Shown: in pieces, positions 56,686 to 64,000 of the stretch
Numbering within the stretch: the stretch's first letter is position 1
Layout of the letters: each line of letters begins with the position of its first letter
Assembly (NCBI GenBank): GCA_039602395.1
Contig: JBCNJP010000012.1
Coordinates: 22,138,396 to 22,202,395, forward strand
DNA length: 64,000 bases
Source of the DNA: Deinandra increscens subsp. villosa
Taxonomy: Eukaryota; Streptophyta; Magnoliopsida; Asterales; Asteraceae
Reading direction: 5' to 3'
Made by a program: the position numbers and the translations under genes
The notes under the pieces: generated by a model
Seen by the model: only the letters and a program-made list of their open reading frames with translations
Databases searched by the model: none
Told to the model about the DNA's origin: nothing

Positions 56686-58353
56686 ATGGATAATGAAGCA
56701 GGTGATGATCTTTATTATAACAGTGAAGGCGAATACAATGATGATTCTTCACAAACGGGTGAAGAAGATGAAATGGATAACAATGATGATCATTATTCGA
56801 GTGATCAAGAAGATGAAATGGATAACAATGATGCCCACGTCGACAATGATGCCCACGTCGACAATGATGCCCAACTCGACAATATTGATGCCCAACTCGA
56901 CAATGATGACTAAGTCGGCAATGATGCCCAAGTTACTGAGAATGAGGAAGCTACAACCTCTGCTCTCCAAGCAAACAAAAGGGGGTTGACGCGGTTGGCA
57001 AAGTGGCGTGCCAAATTTGAGAACAATGGCAGGAAAAATTGGCCACAAACATTTGATGCGTTGGGAAGGGTTGGCGGGGTGCATAGACCAAAATTTTCGA
57101 GTTTTTTGGGAGACATTGTAAGGTCAGAGGTTGGATTGAGGTATCTAAAATGGAAGAAGGTGCCAAAAGAGGACAAGAACAAGATGTGGGCAGGGATTAA
57201 GGTTATGAAACAGATTAAACATTTTCTCATATTAAGTTTGTTAAGTTATCGAATTCCATACATGTGACTAAAACATCTTGTCATATGTTATTTTTTCAGC
57301 AATTATTCGAAATTGATGACTGTCGAAGGGGTCCTATAATGGTATGGCTTGGTGGGTTGCTAAGGACTTTTAGAAGAAACATGTTCAAGAAACACGTTCG
57401 TCCCAACCTAGCAAAACCCACCTTGCTTGAGAAAGTTCCAAAGATGTATCACGCTATTGTGAAAAAAGAAGACTGGGACAGATTTGTAGCATATACAAAA
57501 TCTAACGAATTCAAGGTTTTTATTCAATTCAAACTGCAGATTTCATTAATTAGGCTAAGTGTTAATTAATGAGATTATAATTATATATCCTACTGTTCTG
57601 TTGGAAAGGTTGTGTCAAAGAGTGCAAAAGAGGTTCGAGCACAGTATGTTTATGATCATACAATGGGATGGGGAGGATACGTCTATCTGCAAGAAAAACT
57701 GGTAATAAGCTAAGTGTGTTACACCCAGTCATGGTTAAGAACGTGCAATGTATGTTTCAAGTCTGATATATATTATTATTATTATAATACAAGGTACAAA
57801 ACAAAGAAATCGCAGCTGATGATTGCCCCTCTCGAGCGTTTATGTGGAGGAAAGGAAGGGTATATAAAGAGGGGGAATACAAAACGCCTGTGGTGAAGGG
57901 CGTAGCAGATGATATAGTAAGTTTAATTGCTATATATATACCTAATTATTCACATGTTAAATATTAACAGCACCTCACTACATTAACTAAATTAATTACT
58001 GCAGGCCGAGAATGAAACAAAAATAAATGCGGGATCCGTGAATGTAGAACCGGGAACGGATGCCCTGACATTGGTCCTTGGCAAGGAAAGGGGTGGATAC
58101 CTAAAAGGTATTGGGTATGGAGTGACTTCCCGTAGATATTAACAGGGTGCTCCAAAAGGGCGATCGAAAGAACGGATCGAAAAACTTGAGGCGGAACTAA
58201 AACATGAAAAACAGTTGCGTGAGAAAAAGGATCAAGAGGTTGAGCACCTCGCTGATATGGTTAAAGCACATCATGAAAAAATTGATAAGCTTACGGAGTT
58301 TATGCACCTCAGGATTCAAGATAGACAAGTTAAAGCGGTAAATTCTGTAAGGG

Positions 58354-58411
<58 letters not shown>

Positions 58412-58510
58412 CTATAATTAGTTATATTATATATACTTTACTTTTTATCAATTAATTATTATAAATCATTAAATTATTTCGTAGGTAAAGTCCGCGGAGG
58501 CGTCTCTTAC
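56686..58510 (+). pseudogene. Transposase_24-like (Ptta/En/Spm, CACTA-associated) gene relic
   Basis: Exon pieces: acidic N-terminus from 56686 with a repeated DNDAHV/DNDAQL unit; stop at 56911; then RLAKWRAKFENNGRKNWPQT to 57207; 57300-57516 (GPIMVWLGGLLRTFRRNMFK); 57609-57702 (VRAQYVYDHTMGWGGYVYLQ); 57795-57920; 58006-58340 with the family signature TDALTLVLGKERGGYLKGIG and a following coiled coil (KERIEKLEAELKHEKQLREK). Splice-like GT and AG lie at the joins. A TAA after SRRY near 58139 and the 56911 stop disable it. The family is found with CACTA elements, where it binds element DNA. No CACTA inverted termini were seen. Confidence 0.78.
58358..58404. repeat. (TA)n microsatellite
   Basis: About 23 TA units, at the 3' part of the transposase relic. 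Confidence 0.95.
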
Positions 58511-58779
58511 TACAACTGTAAGATCTAAAAACAGTTGTGATCAGCATTCCAATGTAAATACAACGGTAATTAAATATTATTGCTGATATGATCAATCTCC
58601 CATGAGCGCATATTTATTAATTAATTAACTAATTGAATTAATTGTACGTAAGACATGATAAATTCCACGCACAATACATCGCGGAAACAATCTACTCCAT
58701 CAAACTCATCTCAAAGGTCGGTCGATAAGGTACGGATTTGAAACAGTTCTGAATTTGAGTTGTTCTGGAAGATTCTAGT

Positions 58780-58930
58780 TCATCTGGATGAACATGCGTT
58801 TCTAGTTATAGTTCATCCGGATAGTTAGAGTTCATCCGGATAGTTAAAGTTCCTCAGGATAGGTAAGGTTCATCAGGATAGTAAAAAGTTCATCAGGATA
58901 GTTAGAGTTGATCCGGAAGATTCTAGTTCA
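58780..58930. repeat. Tandem repeat, unit about 21-24 bp (agttcatccggatagtt)
   Basis: Six to seven diverged units of agttcatccggatagtta between 58780 and 58930, ending exactly at the LTR insertion site (58935). The unit contains TCCGGA, a palindrome. Confidence 0.85.
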
Positions 58931-58934
58931 TCTG

Positions 58935-59329
58935 TGTTGGTGCAAAATATGTGTGACGTGTGTGTATTCCAGTTAGTGTCGTTAGTTGATATAGTTAGTA
59001 TAGTTAAATCATTGTCAAAGGGCAATTTGTGTCATTTACTAATAGTTGAGGGGTTTTGAAGGTTCGGACAAAGTGAGGCTCCGAACTGGTTTGCTTATAA
59101 ATATATGGTTTGAAGGTTCGGAGCATCACTTCACGAGTTCACCATAACCGTTTTTTAGAGCAATTCACAGGGAGGAATTTTTGCTCTTGATTTTCAGATT
59201 TCTGTTCGTTCTTGAGTCAATCATATGTAATCTGGATCAAATCTATGCTATAATCGAGTTTTATTTACACGATTCGTGTTCTTCATGTTCTTAGTTTTCG
59301 GTGATCTTTCGGTCCAAATTCGGTGTACA
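58935..59329 (+). mobile_element. 5' LTR of young coding-free element (395 bp)
   Basis: TGTTGGTGCAAAATATG...TTCGGTGTACA, almost identical to 61558-61952 (I see one difference, caccataacc/cacaataacc). GTTCGG/CCGAAC motifs (59062-59088) lie before the TATA box ttataaatatatgg. No primer site follows. Confidence 0.9.
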
Positions 59330-60488
59330 AGTGACTAATTCTGATTTGAAATCCTAAGAACTTAGGCAATGCTAAACACGAAGCGATAAGTCAAAACCTT
59401 ACGGTCATAAGTGTTCTAACAAACCAAACAAAGTCTAACAACCACCTAATGTGCAAAATGAATCGGTCAACTCAATTTTAACACAAATACATACAAGATC
59501 AGCCCCAAATTTGGATCATACAATCATGTAGATGGTCATCGGATCATGCATTAACCTAAAACTATAAAAGTCAAAGGTTAACAATGAGGAATTTAACAAA
59601 TTGGTTGAAGTTCTTCAATCCAAATCAAATTACCCACATCATAAGATTCAAACAGAAGCTAACGAAGCAAATATGATCATTCCATGGATCCAAATCAGAA
59701 TTAAAAGACAATTACATCAAGTCATATTGAAAAGTCAAACAAAGAAGTCAAATCATGCTTAAATTCATCAAACCCAAGTGATAAAAGAAGATCTAGACAC
59801 TAAACATCCTAAAAACAACTAAAAATCCAACCTTTAACATGTTTATAATCTGAGATTTACAAAGAAAAGGAAGGAGAAACAAGCCTCAAAAAGAAAATGG
59901 AAACCGAAGAGGTGTAGATCATCAAATCTTCAATCCAAAAGCTCTAATCTTGACCCCCCTAGCTTCCTTGATGATTCCAGATCTTTAATGGTGATTTTCT
60001 AGGGTTTTTGGGGTGTTCAGTGTCTAGATCTTCTTTTATCACTTGGGTTTGATGAATTTAAGCATGATTTAGTTTGTTGAATTTTAGGGGGAGAAAATGC
60101 AAAATATGAAATATATAAAAAAAAATGCAAAAATTGAAAAAGATAAAAAAAAAATGAATGAAAATCTTAAAAAAAAAAAAAAAAAAAAAATTGATCCAAC
60201 CATGTGAGAAATGATGGTACATCAGCATACGTTATCTGCCATGAATAAAGTAGAAAGAAAGGCTGTAGGTACTTGCTTGACTTGCTTGAATGTGCTGAGT
60301 AGTCTGATATATGTGAGTATGATATAAAGATAACGCTTGCTTGATAATTGTGGTTACAAACCATGATGGGTACTGTGCATATCTGGCAAAATAAAATGAG
60401 AAAATACCAAAAACAGAATAAAGAGATGTTCTGGTGTATGCTTGCTTTATTTTGCAAAGATTTTAACTTGTTTGATTTTCTTTATTTT
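59330..60488 (+). other. Internal region without coding sequence
   Basis: No gag or pol. It holds the 52-bp inverted repeat, a purine tract tagggggagaaa at 60085-60096 (an extra polypurine tract), and an A-rich stretch 60105-60190. Confidence 0.7.
59750..60070. repeat. Perfect 52-bp inverted repeat with 217-bp loop
   Basis: 59750-59801 and 60019-60070 are exact reverse complements (begins aaatcatgcttaaattcatc on the left arm). May be a foldback insertion or a rearrangement product. Confidence 0.93.
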
Positions 60489-60730
60489 GTCAAACGATCG
60501 GACTTTCTCTGCGTATCGAAAGATCGACCTGATCGTTGTTCGTTTGACGTTCTGCTTTATTTTCTTTGGTGTTTCGTATAATCCATCGGACTTTCTCTGC
60601 GTGTACGTAAGTACCGACCTGATTGTTGTTGGATTATACAATTTCTGCTTTATTTTACATTTCTTATTTTCCTAAACAATCGGACTTTCTCTGCGTGCCT
60701 ACCGGCCGACCTGATTGTTGTTTGTTTAGG
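60489..60730 (+). other. Hairpin array 2: three structured-RNA-like units
   Basis: Sense strand is plus. Outer stems: 60489-60497/60540-60548 (GTCAAACGA/TCGTTTGAC), 60576-60584/60631-60639 (GTATAATCC/GGATTATAC), 60671-60679/60722-60730 (CCTAAACAA/TTGTTTAGG). Inner stem-loops ATC-GAAA-GAT, GTAC-GTAA-GTAC and GCC-TACC-GGC. Same order of units as array 1 in the sense direction. It lies about 820 nt upstream of the 3' LTR. Confidence 0.88.
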
Positions 60731-61557
60731 GTTCTGCTTTCTTTTTGCAAGAAACACCATGAACTTGATATCTCTGTGGCATTTGATTCTCTATAAGCAA
60801 GTTTACAATATCAGTATGAGAAATCTGCTGCGAGTAACTTGGCTTGAATAAAAGAAAAATACAAAAATATGAAATAAGCAGTTTGCCAGTATTCCTGATT
60901 GTGTGGGTACCATGTTATCAATGCTCGATAAATACACTTAATTTCATATCAGAAAGCTATAGACAATGATCTGCTTTAGCTGAAATAAACCAAATGGTTG
61001 TATTCTCAGTCAGCTTGGCTTGCATGCTTAGTATTTTGAAATTGCAGTGAGTACGATGCGTTATGTCTGATATGATCTCATGTTGTGATCTTTCTCACCA
61101 AAAACAAAAATAGAGTTTAATTCTATATTGCATTTATGTTTCAGTTTATAAAAAATCAAAAAGATTTTCAGTGTGTTTTGATATAAACTTTGTAAAATCC
61201 AAAAAGATTTTCTTTCTTCTTTGTTTTTTGATCTGATCGACACGAGATACAACAAATTTTAAAACTAAATGTCTTGGTTTCTCCAAAGGAGAAGTTTTGT
61301 TTCTAAGATTAAAGTTATGATTGGAAAAGAGAAACCGCACTTTTGTCTTCTGAAGGTTGCAGGTTAAAGTCATCAAAGTTTTCAGATAAACATCTCAGAA
61401 TGGATTGCAAGCATGGTTATGAAGTTGTCAAAGAGTTTATCATTTTCAGAAATGGTTCAGTTGACTTAGTCCTGTTCCAGCCATGTCTACCCTACATCAA
61501 CTAACAACAGATTTAAAGAGTTTGAAGATCTGATACAGCACACGTCAAGGGGGAGTT
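60731..61557 (+). other. 3' untranslated region with terminal polypurine tract
   Basis: No gene. Ends cacgtcaagggggagttt directly before LTR start TGTTGG (61558). Confidence 0.75.
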
Positions 61558-61952
61558 TGTTGGTGCAAAATATGTGTGACGTGTGTGTATTCCAGTTAGT
61601 GTCGTTAGTTGATATAGTTAGTATAGTTAAATCATTGTCAAAGGGCAATTTGTGTCATTTACTAATAGTTGAGGGGTTTTGAAGGTTCGGACAAAGTGAG
61701 GCTCCGAACTGGTTTGCTTATAAATATATGGTTTGAAGGTTCGGAGCATCACTTCACGAGTTCACAATAACCGTTTTTTAGAGCAATTCACAGGGAGGAA
61801 TTTTTGCTCTTGATTTTCAGATTTCTGTTCGTTCTTGAGTCAATCATATGTAATCTGGATCAAATCTATGCTATAATCGAGTTTTATTTACACGATTCGT
61901 GTTCTTCATGTTCTTAGTTTTCGGTGATCTTTCGGTCCAAATTCGGTGTACA
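61558..61952 (+). mobile_element. 3' LTR of young coding-free element (395 bp)
   Basis: Same length and near-identical sequence to 58935-59329. Flanks are atctg (left of 5' LTR) and aatca (right of 3' LTR), so no target-site duplication. Confidence 0.9.
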
Positions 61953-62743
61953 AATCACTAGATCCGACACTATTTTGAAAAATTTAACTCCCCCTTGACG
62001 TGTGCTGTATCAGATCTTCAAACTCTTTGAAACTGTTGTTAGTTGATGTAGGGTAAGCATGGCTTGAACAGGACTAAGTCAACTGAACCAATTCTGAAAG
62101 TAATAAACTCTTTGATAGCTTTGCATCCATGCTTGAAATCCATTCTGAGATCTTTATCTGAAAGACTTTGATGATATCAACCTGCAATCTTCAGAAGACA
62201 GAAGTGCGGTTTTTCTTTTTCAAACATAACTTTAATCTTGGAAACAAAACTCTCCTTTGGAGAAACCAAGAAATTTAATTTTGAAAATTTGTTGTATCAC
62301 GTGTCGATCAGATCAAAAACAAAGAAGAAAGAAAATCTTTTTGGATTTTTACAAAGTTTATATCAAAACACACCAAAAATCTTTTTGCACTTTTCTTGAA
62401 ATGAAATGAAATTGCAATACAGAAACAAACTCTATTTTTGGTATTTTGTGAGAAAGATCACGACGCAAGATCATATCAGACATAACGCATCTAACACATT
62501 TCAATTTCGGTCTTAATCAGCATGCAAGCCAAGATAATCGCAAATACAACATTTATGTTTATTTCAGCATGCACCAATCATATTTATCGTTTTCAGATAT
62601 GCTTAAGGTAATTTTATCATGCACTGACAACTCGGCTTCTACTCTATCAGAAATACTTGCAAATCATCGTGTTTATCTTATAGAAGTAACGTTTATTCGA
62701 GATTTAAACATCCTTGATGAGTCATGCAAAAATAAAGCAGAAC

Positions 62744-62983
62744 CTCAAATACCTAGCAATCAGGTCGGTCTTTCGACACGCAGAGAAAACCCAAGTATTT
62801 GAGAAAATAAGAAAGCAAAACAAGTTGAAGTTGTATAATCCAACAACAATCAGGTCGGTTCTTCCGAACGCGCAGAGAAAGTCCGATGAATTATACGAAA
62901 CACCAATAAAAATAAAGCAGAACGTCAAACGAACAACAATCAGGTCGATCTTTCGATACGCAGAGAAAGTCCGATCGTTTGAC
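62744..62983 (-). other. Hairpin array 3: three structured-RNA-like units
   Basis: Outer stems: 62924-62932/62975-62983 (GTCAAACGA/TCGTTTGAC), 62833-62841/62888-62896 (GTATAATCC/GAATTATAC, one mismatch), 62744-62752/62795-62803 (CTCAAATAC/GTATTTGAG). Inner stem-loops in sense: ATC-GAAA-GAT, GTTC-GGAA-GAAC, GTC-GAAA-GAC. The last unit has a changed internal strand (TTGGGTTTTCTCTGCGT). Confidence 0.88.
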
Positions 62984-63302
62984 AAAATAAAGAAAATCAA
63001 ACAAGTTTAAATCTTTCAAAATGAAAACATGCATTCATCAGGATATCTCTTTATTCTATTTTTGTCAGAATCATCACATAGCATTCATCAAGAAGCAAAC
63101 AACCAAAGATTATCAGGCAAGCTTTATATTTATATCTTACTTGCAGATATCAGATTAATCATGCACATTCACAGATCATACAAGCACCTACAGCCTTTAG
63201 ACTTAATCTATCCATGGCAGATAGCGTATATGCTGATGTACTATCATTTCTTGCTTTTGTCAAATCAATTTCTCAATTTTCCATTTTTTATATTTTCAAA
63301 TT

Positions 63303-63358
63303 TCTCCCCCTAAAATTCAACAAACTCTGTTTTTGAATTTTCCAAAATTTCTCCCCCT
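63303..63358 (-). promoter_or_regulatory. Extra polypurine tracts
   Basis: Minus strand tagggggaga occurs twice (63303-63312 and 63349-63358), upstream of the terminal tract at 61986-62000. Multiple polypurine tracts are a reported Sirevirus trait. Confidence 0.75.
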
Positions 63359-63572
63359 AAAGATATGAAAGAAAGGAAAAGGAAAGAAAATAAAATTGAT
63401 CGATCAACACGGATACCTCGCATTTTTAGATTTTGAAAATCATTTTCTAAAAATTTTGTGAAATATCAACTCTGTGAAGCGCTAACTTAAGCAAAATACT
63501 CCACTATCAGCAACTTTGCAATCACTAATAGGCCTTCTTGAAGTACCTGCACACAACCTCAAACAAATTTTT

Positions 63573-64000
63573 TTAGTTAAATACGGGAACCCAAACCGGC
63601 TTGGGTCGACCCGTATCCTCAACAAAATCGTTTCCCGCCGAGGTTGCCATTTTCTGTTTCCAAGAACGAAATGGTTTAGACGATTTCGCCCGATGCGAAT
63701 CAGAACCATTGAAAAACTTTGACTTGGTTAAAACCATATTCAATAACTCTTCGACCAACATTTTCTCAGATTTTGAGTGATGTTGTCGATGCCCATAATA
63801 TGAAAACTCATTTGAATAAGGCATTTTAAAATCATTATTGAAAAATTGTTTTCTTTTTGAAAAATGTGTTGGTTTTGAAAACTGTGGTGACCAATCATCA
63901 TAATTTGAGATTCTACCAACAACCGGCTTCTGATGAGCTGGCTTTCGTTGGTTTTTCTGATTTTGTCTAATAGGTACCTCAGTAAGAATCATTGAATCAG
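63573..64000 (-). pseudogene. Sirevirus gag C-terminal fragment
   Basis: 139 codons from 63992 with HQKPVVGRISNYDDWSPQF, a Lys/Phe-rich middle (KRKQFFNNDFKMPYSNEFSY) and the end VEDTGRPKPVWVPVFN-stop, equivalent to EDTGRPKAESLGLDFH-stop at 42403. Only the spacer C-terminus is present; the frame may continue beyond the window edge. Immediately downstream the protease is missing. Confidence 0.7.

Larger units (their letters stand above)
61986..64000 (-). mobile_element. Second Sirevirus relic, inverted, pol deleted
   Basis: Sense order on the minus strand: gag C-terminus (63992-63573), two purine tracts (63358-63303), hairpin array, 3' region and terminal tract cgtcaagggggagtt (62000-61986). 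Pol and its own LTR are absent: after the tract the sequence reads aaatttttcaaaatagtg instead of an LTR start. Confidence 0.75.

Noticed and set aside
60105..60190. Processed pseudogene or SINE poly-A tail
   Set aside because: The A-rich stretch is mixed aaaatgcaaaa repeats and no RNA-derived body or target duplication flanks it.
60489..60548. Hammerhead or hairpin self-cleaving ribozyme
   Set aside because: The CTGAT string is present, but the CUGAUGA...GAAA core and cleavage triplet arrangement of a hammerhead are not, and the loop strands do not match the hairpin ribozyme.
1..64000. tRNA or rRNA genes
   Set aside because: Only primer-site fragments complementary to tRNA were seen; no cloverleaf or rRNA segment recognised.

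Overview
The window is eukaryotic, from a plant nuclear genome. It has spliced genes with GT..AG introns, LTR retrotransposons with plant initiator-Met tRNA primer sites, a Helitron terminus, a CACTA-type transposase relic and a nuclear copy of chloroplast ndhD. The repeat families recall Asteraceae (composite) genomes, but that is an inference from memory, not a measured match. About 90% of the sequence is nested, decayed mobile DNA. Two runs of exactly 500 N (12335-12834 and 51678-52177) are assembly gaps.

Layout. 1-4766: the 5' end of a minus-strand Ty1/copia element (gag, leader intron, primer site, LTR) and the 3' remnant of a plus-strand copia. 4767-12334 and 12835-24174 are two collinear copies of one segment on either side of the first gap: LTR block, copia gag (plus pol only in the right copy), an LTR-like promoter block and a minus-strand envelope-like gene. 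The homology runs right up to both contig ends at the gap, which is what an unmerged overlap of two haplotypes would give. 24836-46637 is a minus-strand Sirevirus-like assembly: LTR (46280-46637), primer site, leader, gag, pol, a hairpin array, an internal promoter with intron, an envelope-like gene, polypurine tract and LTR (25688-26019). Its envelope-like gene is split by a Ty3/gypsy element (28643-36302) flanked by an exact 5-bp duplication. 46638-51137: LTR fragments, strong palindromes and another copia 5' end. 51138-51677: broken ndhD. 52900-55607: an apparently intact multi-exon gene with three B3-like domains (377 codons, all introns phase 0), followed by a Helitron 3' end. 56686-58500: decayed Transposase_24-like gene. 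58935-64000: a young, coding-free LTR element with identical-length LTRs (395 bp each) head to head with a second, pol-deleted Sirevirus relic.

The most interesting signal is a set of three arrays (38278-38516, 60489-60730, 62744-62983), each with three hairpins about 60 nt long. In the sense strand of the retrotransposon every hairpin has a variable outer stem, two conserved internal-loop strands and a variable inner stem that is mostly capped by a GNRA tetraloop. The stems covary between copies with many compensatory double changes, so the structure is conserved as RNA (or as a cruciform), not as sequence. I do not recognise it as a known ribozyme or riboswitch.

A second general signal: five retroelement reading frames (three gag, two envelope-like) start 0-2 nt after a consensus 3' splice acceptor, and donors are visible upstream. 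In one case the predicted intron contains the tRNA primer site. The envelope-like genes also have their own TATA promoter and clusters of CGG/CCG-type repeated motifs, matching what is reported for envelope-containing Sireviruses.
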